From Prevotellaceae bacterium UBA6858 (lineage in GTDB: Bacteria; Bacteroidota; Bacteroidia; Bacteroidales; Bacteroidaceae), in the NCBI GenBank assembly GCA_002451695.1, contig DKDC01000017.1, positions 54,674 to 118,673 on the forward strand: a DNA stretch of 64,000 nt, written 5' to 3'. A program made the position numbers and the translations under genes. Below, in pieces: positions 33,173 through 42,627 of this stretch. Each line of letters starts with the position of its first letter. Within the stretch, counting starts at the first letter, position 1. The notes below the pieces were generated by a model that had not been told where the DNA came from, did not search any database, and saw only the letters and a program-made list of their open reading frames with translations.

Positions 33173-34972
33173 TTATTCTTCGGAGTAGTCCACCATAACC
33201 TGACGGTACATGGCGTACAATTTGGTGCGTGTTATGAAGCCCACATATTCGCCGAGACTGTTGACTACGGGAAGTGTGTCGGCGTGGGTTCTTTCCATGG
33301 TGTCCATAACTACGGTAACAGGGTCTTCTATGCTTAGCCTTGCCGGCGGCTCTTCCATGAGCTGTGCGGCGGTGAACTGGTTGTACAGCTCCTGGCGGAA
33401 AAGCACCTTCCTGATTTTGGAAAGGTCTATCACGCCGAGCAGGTGGTTTGAACCGTCGGTAACGGGGAACACGTTCACTTTTTCGCGGGCTATGAGCAGC
33501 ACGAGCCTGCCGAGCGTCATGTCGGGCGGCACACGTGTGTCGTGCTTTTCGAGAATAGAGTCGAGGCTCATCAGCGTGAGCGCGGCCTTGTCCTTGTGGT
33601 GGGTTACGAGCTGCCCTTTTTTTGCAAGGCGTGTGGCGTACACGCTGTTCGGCTCGAAGATGATTATCACAAGATACGACACAAGAGAAACAATCATCAA
33701 TGGGGCGAAAAGGAAATATCCGCCTGTTAGTTCGGCAATGAGGAATATGCTCGTGAGCGGTGCGTGCATCACCGCGCTCATTATACCCGCCATTCCGAGA
33801 AGGGCGTAGTTTTTTTCTGGAACGTACACGCCGAGGCTGTGCATATTCCAAAATCTGGAGAAAAAGAACCCGCTTATGCAGCCAAGGAAAAGGCATGGCG
33901 CGAAAATGCCGCCGCAGCCGCCTCCTCCGTTGGTGGCAGACGAGGCAATTGCTTTGCAGATAATAATAAGTCCGAGGTAGAGCAGCAGTTTTTCAGGGTC
34001 GCCGTAAAACAGCGAGTTGTTCATCACGCCTTCCCAGTCTTCCATTCCCTTTCCGTTGAGCAGCAAAGTTATTGTGCCGTAGCCTTCGCCGTAGAGAGGA
34101 GGGAACAGATATATTAGCAGGCTCAGCGTAATTCCGCCGAGAGCCAGCTTGGCGTACATTCCCTTAACCTTGTGGAAAACGTCCTCGCACTTGTTCATCA
34201 TCCGCGTGAAGTAGAGAGATATGAACCCGCAGAAAAGTCCGAGGAGTATTGATGTAGGCACGCGCTCTATGGTAAAGGCGTTTTCAAGGCTGAAACTGAA
34301 TTCCGAGCTTGTGCCAGTGAAGATGTACATCGTTACGGTGGCGGTGATGCTTGATACGAGCAGCGGGATGAGGGATGCCATCGTGAGGTCTATCATAAGC
34401 ACTTCGAGCGTGAACAGAACCCCGGCAATCGGGGCTTTGAATATTCCCGCCACCGCGCCGCTTGCACCTGCGCCGAGCAGCACCATTATGGCTTTGTGGT
34501 CGAGCTTGAAAAACTGTCCGAGGTTTGAGCCAATCGCGGAGCCGGTAAGAACAATCGGGGATTCCGCACCCACGGAACCGCCGAAGCCGATTGTGATGCC
34601 GCTGGCGATGAGGCTCGACCAGCAGTTGTGCTTTTTCAAATGGCTTTGCCGGCGCGAAATGGCGTACAGGATGCGTGTAACGCCGTGGCTGATGTTGTCG
34701 CGCACGACATATTTAATGAAAAGGGCAGTGAGGAATATTCCCACAACGGGATAGACAAGGAAAAGCCAGTTGGCGTTTGTTATGTCAAAACCTGCGGTAA
34801 GCAAAGACTGAATCCACGCGATGAACTTGCGCAGGAAGTATGCGGCGCATGCCGTGAATATGCCTATGAGAAAACTCAGTACAAGCACAAATTGCTGTTG
34901 AGACAGGTGTTTTTCGCGCCAGTTGTCTATTGACTGCGGAAAACGGTTAGTTGTCTGTGCCTGTGTCTGCAT
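33173..34972 (-). CDS. ClC family chloride channel/antiporter with CBS pair
   Basis: 599-residue membrane protein. ClC core (about 25-440) with the selectivity loop GGSVGAESP (131-139; Glu137 corresponds to the gating glutamate that marks antiporters), a second loop GGGCGGIFAPCLFLG, and about 10-12 membrane helices. Two cytoplasmic CBS domains follow (about 470-590) with PVTDGSNHLLGVIDLSKI and LPVVNSLGEYVGFITRTKL, which probably sense nucleotides. Three bases after sua5 and 18 before fmt, so cotranscribed. Confidence 0.92.
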   Translation of the reverse strand: MQTQAQTTNRFPQSIDNWREKHLSQQQFVLVLSFLIGIFTACAAYFLRKFIAWIQSLLTAGFDITNANWLFLVYPVVGIFLTALFIKYVVRDNISHGVTRILYAISRRQSHLKKHNCWSSLIASGITIGFGGSVGAESPIVLTGSAIGSNLGQFFKLDHKAIMVLLGAGASGAVAGIFKAPIAGVLFTLEVLMIDLTMASLIPLLVSSITATVTMYIFTGTSSEFSFSLENAFTIERVPTSILLGLFCGFISLYFTRMMNKCEDVFHKVKGMYAKLALGGITLSLLIYLFPPLYGEGYGTITLLLNGKGMEDWEGVMNNSLFYGDPEKLLLYLGLIIICKAIASSATNGGGGCGGIFAPCLFLGCISGFFFSRFWNMHSLGVYVPEKNYALLGMAGIMSAVMHAPLTSIFLIAELTGGYFLFAPLMIVSLVSYLVIIIFEPNSVYATRLAKKGQLVTHHKDKAALTLMSLDSILEKHDTRVPPDMTLGRLVLLIAREKVNVFPVTDGSNHLLGVIDLSKIRKVLFRQELYNQFTAAQLMEEPPARLSIEDPVTVVMDTMERTHADTLPVVNSLGEYVGFITRTKLYAMYRQVMVDYSEE

Positions 34973-34975
34973 TGT

Positions 34976-35572
34976 TTATCTTATAACTTTTATTTCGCCC
35001 GAAACTCCGAGCTTTATTATTGAGGAGGGTGTGTGCGGCGCGTTTTCTTTGCGGCGGCTCGTGCAAACATAGTCCACTGCGTCGAGAATTTCGCGGCTTA
35101 TGTCGGCGAAAGTCTTGGGCGAAGGTCCGCCGCTTATGTTTGCCGATGTTGACACAATAGCTTTCTTGAAACGCCTGCACAGTTCGCGGCTGAAAGGCTC
35201 TGAAGTAATCCTTATGGCTATGCTGCCGTCTTCGGCAATGAGGTTTGGCGCGAGGTTGCGTGCGTTGTCATATATAATTGTAAGGGGCTTGTCTGCCACT
35301 TCCATGAGCTGCCACGCCACTTCCGGCACTTCCTTTACGTAGAACTCCACCTTCGCTTCAGAGTCAACGAGGGTTATCAGTGCCTTTGAGTCATCGCGCC
35401 GCTTTATTTCATAAATGCGGCGCACCGCATCGGCGTTTGTGGCGTCGCACCCAAGTCCCCATATTGTGTCGGTTGGGTATGCGATAATTCCTCCACGGTT
35501 CATCACGCCGATGGCTTGGCGTATGTCTTCGCTGTATGCGCTTGTGTCTGTGCGGTTGCTTTTGCTGTCCAT
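34976..35572 (-). CDS. L-threonylcarbamoyladenylate synthase (Sua5/YciO/YrdC)
   Basis: Makes threonylcarbamoyl-AMP for the t6A modification of ANN-decoding tRNAs. 198 residues, the YrdC-domain-only form. Family landmarks: GGIIAYPTDTIWGLGCDATN (about 27-46), IKRRDDSKALITLV (57-70), and STSANISGGPSPKTF (about 143-157). Start at 35572 includes a short polar N-terminal tail. Between prfC (15-base gap) and the ClC gene. Confidence 0.92.
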   Translation of the reverse strand: MDSKSNRTDTSAYSEDIRQAIGVMNRGGIIAYPTDTIWGLGCDATNADAVRRIYEIKRRDDSKALITLVDSEAKVEFYVKEVPEVAWQLMEVADKPLTIIYDNARNLAPNLIAEDGSIAIRITSEPFSRELCRRFKKAIVSTSANISGGPSPKTFADISREILDAVDYVCTSRRKENAPHTPSSIIKLGVSGEIKVIR

Positions 35573-35587
35573 GTGCCGTGCTGTTGC

Positions 35588-37153
35588 TTAGAATTCCGAA
35601 GTGAAGTGGAACTTTATGTTCTTGAAATCCTGCTGCGCCATTTGCAGTACGTATGAGCTGTCTGCCAGGAAAACCTCGCGCCCTTCGCGGTCGTGCGCCA
35701 TATATTGGTATTTGCGGCGGCGGAAGTCGTCAAGTTCTTCCTTGTCATCGCTTTCAATCCAGCAGGCCTTGTAGAGCGACACTGGCTCCCAGCGGCATTT
35801 TGCGTTGTATTCGTTTTCCAGACGGTATTGTATCACCTCGAATTGAAGCTGTCCCACAGTGCCTATAATCTTGCGTCCGTTGAACTGGCTTATGAAGAGC
35901 TGCGCCACGCCTTCGTCCATAAGTTGTTCGATGCCCTTGCTTAGCTGCTTGCTTTTCATTGGGTCGGCGTTCTCTATGTATTTGAACATTTCGGGCGAGA
36001 AGCTCGGCAGCCCCTTGAAATGCAGTTGTTCCCCCTCGGTGAGCGTGTCGCCGATTTTGAACACCCCGTTGTCGGGAAGCCCCACTATGTCTCCGGCGTA
36101 TGCTTCGTCAACGGTACTCTTTCTTTGTGCCATGAACTGCGCGGGAGATGAGAAGCGCATTGTCTTTCCCAGCCTCACGTGCAGGTAGGGCGTGTTCCTG
36201 ACGAATTTTCCGCTGCATATCTTGCAGAAAGCTATGCACGAGCGGTGGTTGGGGTCTATGTTGGCTGTTATCTTGAACACGAAGCCGGTGAATTTCGGCT
36301 CTTCGGGTTTCACAACCCTTTCTTCCGCCTGTACGGGCTGCGGCGGGGGCGCAATCTCCACGAAGCAGTCGAGAAGCTCCTTGACGCCGAAATTGTTGAG
36401 CGCCGAACCGAAGAACACCGGCGCTACCTCGGCATTCAGGTAGTCCTCGCGGTTGAAATCGGAATATACGCCGTTCACGAGCTCGAGGTCGTTGCGCAGT
36501 TGTTCCGCATCCTTTTCCCCCACGTGCTTCTCAAGGTCGCCGCTGTTTATGTCAACTTCCACTTTTTGCGTAACCTTTTGTTTGTCGGGTTCGAAAAGGT
36601 TGAGCTTTTTCTCATATATATTATATACGCCCTTGAAGCTGAAGCCTTGGTTAATCGGCCATGAAAGCGGGCGCACCTTTATTTGCAGCTCGTCCTCAAG
36701 CTCGTCGAGCAGGCTGAACGGATCTTTTCCCTCGCGGTCCATCTTGTTCACGAAGATTATTACCGGAGTGTTCCTCATGCGGCACACATTCATCAGCTTG
36801 CGCGTCTGCGCCTCAACGCCCTTTGCCGAGTCAACGACGATAATCGCGCTGTCAACGGCGGTAAGCGTTCTGAAAGTGTCTTCAGCAAAGTCCTGGTGTC
36901 CCGGTGTGTCGAGAATGTTCACCTTGTAGTCGCGGTAGTCGAACTCCATCACCGAAGTTGTTACCGATATTCCGCGCTGGCGTTCTATGTCCATCCAGTC
37001 GGAGGTTGCGGTCTTGCGTATTTTGTTGCTCTTCACCGCTCCGGCAACCTGTATCTGCCCGCCGAAGAGCAGGAACTTCTCGGTGAGGGTTGTCTTGCCC
37101 GCGTCGGGGTGCGAGATTATCGCGAAAGTGCGCCGTATCTGTATTTCGTTCAT
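35588..37153 (-). CDS. prfC: peptide chain release factor 3
   Basis: Ribosomal GTPase that recycles RF1/RF2 after termination. 521 residues, full length. G1 HPDAGKTT (15-22), switch with [18 protein letters not shown]3 DTPGHQDF (82-89), G4 NKMD (136-139), then the RF3-specific domain 2 and C-terminal domain with [15 protein letters not shown]. Its start codon overlaps the stop of rfbD by one base (TGATG). Confidence 0.96.
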   Translation of the reverse strand: MNEIQIRRTFAIISHPDAGKTTLTEKFLLFGGQIQVAGAVKSNKIRKTATSDWMDIERQRGISVTTSVMEFDYRDYKVNILDTPGHQDFAEDTFRTLTAVDSAIIVVDSAKGVEAQTRKLMNVCRMRNTPVIIFVNKMDREGKDPFSLLDELEDELQIKVRPLSWPINQGFSFKGVYNIYEKKLNLFEPDKQKVTQKVEVDINSGDLEKHVGEKDAEQLRNDLELVNGVYSDFNREDYLNAEVAPVFFGSALNNFGVKELLDCFVEIAPPPQPVQAEERVVKPEEPKFTGFVFKITANIDPNHRSCIAFCKICSGKFVRNTPYLHVRLGKTMRFSSPAQFMAQRKSTVDEAYAGDIVGLPDNGVFKIGDTLTEGEQLHFKGLPSFSPEMFKYIENADPMKSKQLSKGIEQLMDEGVAQLFISQFNGRKIIGTVGQLQFEVIQYRLENEYNAKCRWEPVSLYKACWIESDDKEELDDFRRRKYQYMAHDREGREVFLADSSYVLQMAQQDFKNIKFHFTSEF

Positions 37154-38022
37154 CAGTTGTTTTCCTGTTTAAGCAATATGTCCACGCACTCTTTCACGCT
37201 GTCGGTCCAGTAGGGGATGTCTATGCCGAAGGTGGCTTTTATCTTGGTCTTGTCGAGCACGCTGTAGTGCGGGCGTGTGGCGGGTGTGGGATAGTCGGAC
37301 GTGTGCAGGGGCGAGACCTTGCAGTTTTCTATTCCGGCGAATTTGTGTATCATAACGGTGAAGTCGTACCACGAGGCGACGCCCTCGTCGGTGAAATGGT
37401 AAACTCCCGCCACCACACCTTTAGCGAGAATTTGCATTATGGCCCTTGCAAGGTCGCGTGCGTAGGTGGGGGTGCCTATCTGGTCGAAAACCACACCGAG
37501 GCTTTCGCGCTCGCGTCCGAGCTTGATCATTGTTTTCACGAAGTTGTGTCCGAATGATGAGTACAGCCATGCCGTGCGTATGATTACGGTGCTCCTGCAC
37601 TCTTTCCGCGCGGCAATCTCTCCGGCGAGCTTTGTGCGTCCGTATGCCGAGGAAGGTGCGGTTGCGCAGTCTTCGTTTATGGGTTCGCAGGCGTTCCCGG
37701 GAAACACGTAGTCGGTTGAGATTTGCACGAGCGCGCCGCCGCGCCTTTCTATTGCGCGGGCGAGGTTGGCGGGCGCCTGGCTGTTTATAAGCCCGGCTTT
37801 CTGCTCCTCGCTTTCGGCTTTGTCAACGGCTGTGTAGGCCGCGCAGTTTATTATTGCGTCCACCTTGTTCTGTTCCACGAAAGCGTCCACTGCTTCGGCG
37901 TTGCAGATGTCAAGCTCCGCAATGTCGGTGAACAAATACTCAAATTGCGGGAAGTTTTCCGACATCAGGCGCAGCTCGTTGCCAAGCTGTCCGTTTGCGC
38001 CCGTTACAAGTATCTTCTTCAT
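37153..38022 (-). CDS. rfbD: dTDP-4-dehydrorhamnose reductase
   Basis: Last step of dTDP-L-rhamnose synthesis (NADPH-dependent C4 reduction). 289 residues counted from the ATG at 38022; ATGs two and four codons earlier (38028, 38034) are also possible. SDR-type: VTGANGQLG (6-14), STDYVF (102-107), and the catalytic pair Tyr127/Lys131 in [12 protein letters not shown]. The rfbA, B and C genes are not nearby. It sits in a cluster of translation genes, an arrangement found in other Bacteroidota. Ends overlapping prfC. Confidence 0.93.
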   Translation of the reverse strand: MKKILVTGANGQLGNELRLMSENFPQFEYLFTDIAELDICNAEAVDAFVEQNKVDAIINCAAYTAVDKAESEEQKAGLINSQAPANLARAIERRGGALVQISTDYVFPGNACEPINEDCATAPSSAYGRTKLAGEIAARKECRSTVIIRTAWLYSSFGHNFVKTMIKLGRERESLGVVFDQIGTPTYARDLARAIMQILAKGVVAGVYHFTDEGVASWYDFTVMIHKFAGIENCKVSPLHTSDYPTPATRPHYSVLDKTKIKATFGIDIPYWTDSVKECVDILLKQENN

Positions 38023-38055
38023 ATCCATTTGCATATTTGCGTTTCTGTGCTGTTG

Positions 38056-38619
38056 TCAGGAAATTCCGTTTGTGCCGTCGAGGTCGAGCGGTTTCTTTCG
38101 GTTTTCCCTGTAGTATGCCGCGAGCAGTGCGATTACGCCCGAAATTTCCTTTGCCGCCGCTTCCGTGCCTTCGGAAACGGGTTTCTTTCCAAGGCGCAGG
38201 AGCATCACGCCGTAGAGGGCGTTGAAGCACACCTCGATGTCGCTCAGCGTGCTTGCGTTCCCCTTTTTGCGCAGTTCCATTATGTCGGGCAGTGCGCGGA
38301 AGTATGCCGAGCGGTAGCGCGGAAAGTTGTGGCTTTCCAAAAGCTGCTGCGACAGCTCCGCGAGTTCGGCGGTTACGTTCCTGTTTATTTGCAGGTGGCC
38401 TTTCTCCCTCACGCCCTCCGAGCGCATCATTGCGCAGAGGTTGGCGTACCATTGCGACAGCTTTGCCGCCTTTTCCGCGTCAAGCCTGAATTGCGGCACA
38501 TACTCCCTGGCAATGCGCTCCGCGTCGCAGCCGTAGGCGCGTATCGTGTCCTCAACCTGCCACATATACAGCAGGTATTCCGCAATATTCTCCTGTCTCA
38601 GTTTTTCTGCTATGAACAT
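38056..38619 (-). CDS. DUF4924 family protein
   Basis: 187 residues, helical and cytoplasmic. The opening MFIAEKLRQENIAEYLLYMWQVEDTIRAY and the middle QYVNLC-like YANLCAMMRSEGVREKGHLQINRNV match DUF4924, a family of unknown function that sits in this same gene order in many Bacteroidota. Start at 38619, 12 bases after lysE-like stop; its own stop lies 33 bases before rfbD. Confidence 0.85.
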   Translation of the reverse strand: MFIAEKLRQENIAEYLLYMWQVEDTIRAYGCDAERIAREYVPQFRLDAEKAAKLSQWYANLCAMMRSEGVREKGHLQINRNVTAELAELSQQLLESHNFPRYRSAYFRALPDIMELRKKGNASTLSDIEVCFNALYGVMLLRLGKKPVSEGTEAAAKEISGVIALLAAYYRENRKKPLDLDGTNGIS

Positions 38620-38631
38620 AGTGCATCCTGT

Positions 38632-39303
38632 TTAGTGCAGCGCGGGGTTGTGAAGCCCTGTGAGCGTGAACACGAACCCGGCTATCGACGCCAAAATCAC
38701 AATGAAGCCGATGGTGTGGTTGAGAATTTTCACTCCGCGCACCTCGAAACGTGTCCTCACCTTGTCAACGATGTATGTGAGCAGCACCCACCACAATATC
38801 GCTCCGCCAACGATTGACGCGTAGCCCACGCCCTGCTCCACAGGGTGGCTGGGGATTATGAACGCAAAGCGGGCGAAAAGCGCGATGAAAAGGAATATTA
38901 TCAGCGGGTTTGAGAGCGTGAGCAGGAACGAGGTGACAAAGTTGTGCACCAGCGTGCCCTTTTTCTTCGGCACAGGGCGGAAACTCTTCCGGGGGTCGGT
39001 GCGGTATGTCAGTATTCCGAACACAAGGAGCATCGCGCTGCCTATGAGCTGGAGGATGAACATATTGCGCTCGTTGGTTATGAAGTCCATGACGAAGCTC
39101 ATGCCAAATCCCGTTATAAGGGCGTATATTATGTCGCTGAGTGCCGCCCCGAAACCCGTCACCAGCCCATAGAGGCGGCCTTTGTTGAGGGTGCGCTGAA
39201 GGCAAAGCACCCCCACCGGACCCATAGGGGCTGAGGCGATTACGCCAATGAACACTCCTTTTACAAGGATTTCTAATGTACTTATCGGTTCTATCGGAAG
39301 CAT
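38632..39303 (-). CDS. LysE family translocator
   Basis: Six-helix inner-membrane exporter of amino acids or related molecules. 223 residues from the ATG at 39303 (an ATG seven codons earlier also exists). Typical opening with VKGVFIGVIASAPMGPVGVLCLQRTLNKGR, a glycine- and proline-rich first helix, and GLVTGFGAALSDIIYALI. The middle carries a basic loop (TDPRKSFRPVPKKKG). Substrate not predictable. First gene of the minus-strand cluster that runs to fmt. Confidence 0.87.
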   Translation of the reverse strand: MLPIEPISTLEILVKGVFIGVIASAPMGPVGVLCLQRTLNKGRLYGLVTGFGAALSDIIYALITGFGMSFVMDFITNERNMFILQLIGSAMLLVFGILTYRTDPRKSFRPVPKKKGTLVHNFVTSFLLTLSNPLIIFLFIALFARFAFIIPSHPVEQGVGYASIVGGAILWWVLLTYIVDKVRTRFEVRGVKILNHTIGFIVILASIAGFVFTLTGLHNPALH

Positions 39304-39444
39304 ACTAATCTGCAAAATTGGCATTTTTTATTGGAAGCACGAAATTATAGCCTATAAAAATGGGCGGGCGGGGGCGTAAAGAAGCCGATAAGCCAATGGC
39401 GGTTGGCTAATGCGCGTGAAGCAGGAATGGGGCGTTCTTCACAA

Positions 39445-39572
39445 AACAAGAAAACTACATCGGACATAGGAAAAACTACGTCCGATGTAGAAAAAATTAT
39501 ATCAGACATAATCCAGACTACATCAGACCTTTTTTTGCTCTCCTGCAATGCGCTGAAACCCAAATGCTTATA
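39445..39572 (-). repeat. dispersed intergenic repeat, copy 7
   Basis: Core 39447-39537 with four T- or A-run units and T7 at 39531-39537. The middle unit is TATATCAGACATA on the plus strand, in the same sense as the last arm, so no hairpin forms. On the plus strand its seven-residue frame is open through all units. No GC palindrome. It lies in the divergent region between the LysE gene and glk; the remainder of 39304-39869 holds only the tail of the repeat and the glk -7 box (TACATTTG, 39820-39827). Confidence 0.85.
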
Positions 39573-39869
39573 AAGAATTTTAAGAACAAGGGAAGTGTTT
39601 GAAAATCAAAGAATTGCAAATTCCGCCTCGGTTTGGAAGGTTTTGCCGCAGGGGCAGGTGTTTTTGTTTTTTGTGGCAGGAATGGTCGGGGGGTTATACC
39701 CTCCGCCGTGTGTTGGCATGGGAATGCGCGGCGGCGGATTTGGGGGACAGGAAAACGCGGATGAAAAATTTTGTGGCAGAAAATCGCCGCACACTATGCT
39801 GTATTGAAATAAAAATCACTACATTTGTAATCCTTACTGTACAGATAACAATTAAACAAACATTAAACC

Positions 39870-40862
39870 ATGGACGAAATAACAAAACCCTATGTGATTG
39901 GCCTCGATTTGGGAGGCACGAACTCTGTGTTCGGAATAGTTGACGCACGCGGCAACATTGTGGCTACCACTGCCATAAAAACTCAGGCATACCCCGATTT
40001 TGACGACTACGTGAAGGCTTCCACGGATGCCCTCATGCCCATCATCGACACCGTTGGCGGCATTGAGAAAATCAAGGCCTTCGGCATCGGCGCGCCAAAC
40101 GGCAACTACTACAACGGCACTATCGAATACGCCGCAAACCTCGTGTGGCAGGGCGTTGTGCCTATCGCAAAGAAGTTTGAGGAGGCTCTCGGCGTTCCCG
40201 TAATCGTTACCAACGACGCCAACGCTGCGGCCGTGGGCGAGTTCACCTACGGCGTGGCACGCGGCATGAACAACTTCATAATGATTACGCTCGGGACCGG
40301 CGTGGGCAGCGGCATATACATCAACGGTCAGTTGGTGCTTGGATGCGACGGCCTGGCAGGCGAGCTCGGGCACCTCACGGTCATTCCCGGCGGAAGGTCT
40401 TGCGGCTGCGGACGCAAGGGCTGCCTGGAGGCATACTGCTCCGCGACGGGCGTGGCACGCACCGCGCGCGAGTATCTTGACAAGCGCGACACCCCCTCGC
40501 TGCTCCGCGATATGCCGGCAGAGGACATCACTTCGTATGACGTTTACAAGGCTGCCGTTGCGGGCGACGGGCTTGCAAAGGAGATTTTCGAGTTTACGGG
40601 CAGCATGCTCGGCGAGGCTTGCGCAAACTTCGCGCTCTTCTGCTCTCCCGAGGCGTTTGTGTTCATGGGCGGCCTTACCAAGGCGGGCGACCTTCTGATG
40701 AAGCCCTTGCAGAAGGCCTATGACGAGAATGTGCTGAGCGTTTACAAGGGAAAGGCGAAACTTTTGCTTTCAGGGCTGAAAGACAGCGAGACGGCAGTGC
40801 TCGGCGCAAGCGCACTGGGCTGGGGCAACACCCCGCAGGCGGTGCTGGACGCGGAACTTTAA
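39870..40862 (+). CDS. ROK family glucokinase
   Basis: ATP-dependent sugar kinase, probably acting on glucose. 330 residues. ATP-binding GLDLGGTNSVFGIVD (11-25), catalytic Asp116 in VTNDANAAAVGE, and the ROK zinc site: His168 in GELGHLTV, then Cys178, Cys180 and Cys185 in CGCGRKGCLE. The EGCLE-like acid (Glu187) for sugar binding is present. Full length. The DUF1080 lipoprotein follows after 94 bases; both could act in glucose handling. Confidence 0.93.
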   Translation: MDEITKPYVIGLDLGGTNSVFGIVDARGNIVATTAIKTQAYPDFDDYVKASTDALMPIIDTVGGIEKIKAFGIGAPNGNYYNGTIEYAANLVWQGVVPIAKKFEEALGVPVIVTNDANAAAVGEFTYGVARGMNNFIMITLGTGVGSGIYINGQLVLGCDGLAGELGHLTVIPGGRSCGCGRKGCLEAYCSATGVARTAREYLDKRDTPSLLRDMPAEDITSYDVYKAAVAGDGLAKEIFEFTGSMLGEACANFALFCSPEAFVFMGGLTKAGDLLMKPLQKAYDENVLSVYKGKAKLLLSGLKDSETAVLGASALGWGNTPQAVLDAEL

Positions 40863-40956
40863 GATAAAAGACTTTTTTTAGTTTTGTCATGAGGGTGCGG
40901 CAGGAAAGCGTTTTTGCCGCATCTTCTTATTTGAAAAACGCTTTAACAGGAAAACA

Positions 40957-41757
40957 ATGAAAAAGATTTTTGCATCGCTTGGTATGCTCGCCCTGATTTT
41001 CGCGTCCTGCGGCAAGGGTGAGGAGGCCTGGGCACCGCTTTTCAACGGTGAGAACCTCGACAATTGGGAAAAGTTCATCGGCCCGCCGTTTGAGGGGCAT
41101 GAGGACTTGGCTGCAACAGCCGTTCCCGACAGCGTGTTCTCCGTGGTGGACATGGACGGACAGAAGGTGATACGCATTTCGGGCGAGGTGTTCGGCTCGC
41201 TTGCCACAAAGGACACGTTCCGGAATTTCCATGCACGCATGGTGATGAAGTGGGGCAAGAAAATAACCAAGGAGCTTAACTGCGGTTTCCTTTATTATGG
41301 TCACGGACCTTTCGGCGCGGGCTTCGGAACTTGGAAGTCGTGCGTGGAGTGCCAGCTGCAGCACGGCAACATGGGCGCGCTCTACATGATAGGCGAGGAC
41401 ATGGTACTTGACGCCGAAACGGAAATGCGCGGTGAGGATTACGCCTATAAGCCCGGCGGCGGGAGCGTGAAGTTCGGCAAGGCGGTGGAACGCCGCAAAA
41501 TCCTTGGCGCGGCGGATGCCGAAAATGAAGTGGGGCAGTGGAACACCATTGAGATATATTGCGTGGGGCAGCAGTCGGTTCACGTCGTGAACGGCAAAGT
41601 AACCATGCGCACAAGCGGCATATCCACGCTGGGCGGCGGAAAGGAAACGCCGCTTACCGGCGGATGCCTGCAACTTCAGAGCGAGGGTTCGGAACTTTTC
41701 GTGAAGTCTGTGGAGATACAGCCAATAAAGGAAATCCCTGCGGAGCTCATGAAATGA
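40957..41757 (+). CDS. DUF1080 (3-keto-disaccharide hydrolase-like) lipoprotein
   Basis: 266 residues, lipobox FASC (Cys18). The mature chain is a concanavalin-like beta sandwich of the DUF1080 family: APLFNGENLDNWEKF near the start (the LFNGKDLSGW motif), NCGFLYYGHGPFG and VECQLQHGN (equivalents of NSGI and EvQi), then QWNTIEIYCVGQQSVHVVNGKV. DUF1080 enzymes cleave 3-keto-glycosides in a periplasmic oxidation-elimination pathway. No oxidoreductase is adjacent here, so it may serve the locus at 59230. The catalytic details are not decidable from sequence. Confidence 0.82.
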   Translation: MKKIFASLGMLALIFASCGKGEEAWAPLFNGENLDNWEKFIGPPFEGHEDLAATAVPDSVFSVVDMDGQKVIRISGEVFGSLATKDTFRNFHARMVMKWGKKITKELNCGFLYYGHGPFGAGFGTWKSCVECQLQHGNMGALYMIGEDMVLDAETEMRGEDYAYKPGGGSVKFGKAVERRKILGAADAENEVGQWNTIEIYCVGQQSVHVVNGKVTMRTSGISTLGGGKETPLTGGCLQLQSEGSELFVKSVEIQPIKEIPAELMK

Positions 41758-41847
41758 CAGCCGATAGCGGCGGAAATTCCGGCAAACGGCGTGGCGCATG
41801 AGGCATACCTGTGCGCCGCGCTTGCTTTATGGGGCAAAACAAATTTG

Positions 41848-41855
41848 TATCTTTG
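41848..41855 (+). promoter_or_regulatory. -7 box for gph
   Basis: TATCTTTG at 41848-41855, 32 bases before the start codon; a TTG at 41822-41824 is slightly far to be the -33 element. Confidence 0.45.
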
Positions 41856-41887
41856 CACCCCGATAAGCATGACAGACATATAGGATT

Positions 41888-42550
41888 ATGGCAAAAAAAC
41901 ACTACACCGCCGTGGTTTTCGACCTTGACGGAACTCTTTTGAACACGCTCACAGATCTTCACGCGAGCGTGAACATTGCCCTTGAGCACAATGGAATGCC
42001 GCCGCGCACAATGGAGGAAGTGCGCACATTCCTCGGCAACGGGTATCTTTACCTCATTTCGCACTGCGTGCCAAGCGGCACTACGGAGGCAGACATCCGC
42101 GAGGTGCTGGAATATTTCGAGAAGTACTATTACTCACACAGCATGGACACCACACGCCCTTACGACGGCGTTCCCGAGGTGGTTGGCGCACTCGCAAGGG
42201 AAGGCTACAAGCTGGCGATTGTATCAAACAAGGGGATGGCGGCGGTAAAGGAACTTGCCGCGCATTTCTTCAAAGGGGTGATAGAGGTTGTCATAGGCGA
42301 AAGCGCGGACGTAAGGCGAAAGCCCGCGCCCGATGCGGCTTTGCTGGGAATGCGGCTGCTCGGGGCTGCAAAGGAGGAGACGCTTTACGTGGGCGATTCC
42401 GAAGTTGACATAGCCACTGCGAAAAATGCGGGAATAGACTGCCTTTCCGTGAGCTGGGGCTTCCGCACAAAAGAGTGCCTTGAGGAAAACGGCGCAACGG
42501 ATATTATCGATCGCCCGTCTGAAATTGCGGATTTTCTGAAAGGAAACTGA
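41888..42550 (+). CDS. HAD family phosphatase, phosphoglycolate phosphatase-like
   Basis: 220 residues of HAD superfamily subfamily IA. Nucleophile motif VVFDLDGTLLNT (9-20; Asp12 and Asp14), a helical cap (about 20-85), motif II IVSNKG, a Lys near KPAPDA, and motif IV YVGDSEVDIATAKNAG. This matches Gph/PGP-type phosphatases that remove phosphoglycolate made during DNA repair, but phosphosugar phosphatases share the same motifs. Convergent with the alkaline phosphatase gene, separated by a strong hairpin. Confidence 0.87.
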   Translation: MAKKHYTAVVFDLDGTLLNTLTDLHASVNIALEHNGMPPRTMEEVRTFLGNGYLYLISHCVPSGTTEADIREVLEYFEKYYYSHSMDTTRPYDGVPEVVGALAREGYKLAIVSNKGMAAVKELAAHFFKGVIEVVIGESADVRRKPAPDAALLGMRLLGAAKEETLYVGDSEVDIATAKNAGIDCLSVSWGFRTKECLEENGATDIIDRPSEIADFLKGN

Positions 42551-42569
42551 CAACGTACATATATATAAA

Positions 42570-42607
42570 CGTTCCGCCCGCGAAGCATGTGCTTCGCGGG
42601 CGGAACG
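42570..42607. terminator. bidirectional terminator between gph and the alkaline phosphatase
   Basis: Perfect 17-base-pair stem (42570-42586 with 42591-42607) and a four-base loop, the longest perfect hairpin in the window. It serves two convergent genes. Confidence 0.88.
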
Positions 42608-42627
42608 CTTTGGTTTCTTTTGCGGGC

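Noticed and set aside
37723..38817. 364-codon plus-strand open frame
   Set aside because: Antisense to rfbD, DUF4924 and the LysE gene, all of which have clear family motifs; this is a frame shadow in GC-rich coding DNA.
40927..41799. 290-codon minus-strand open frame
   Set aside because: Antisense to the DUF1080 lipoprotein, which has a lipobox and family motifs.
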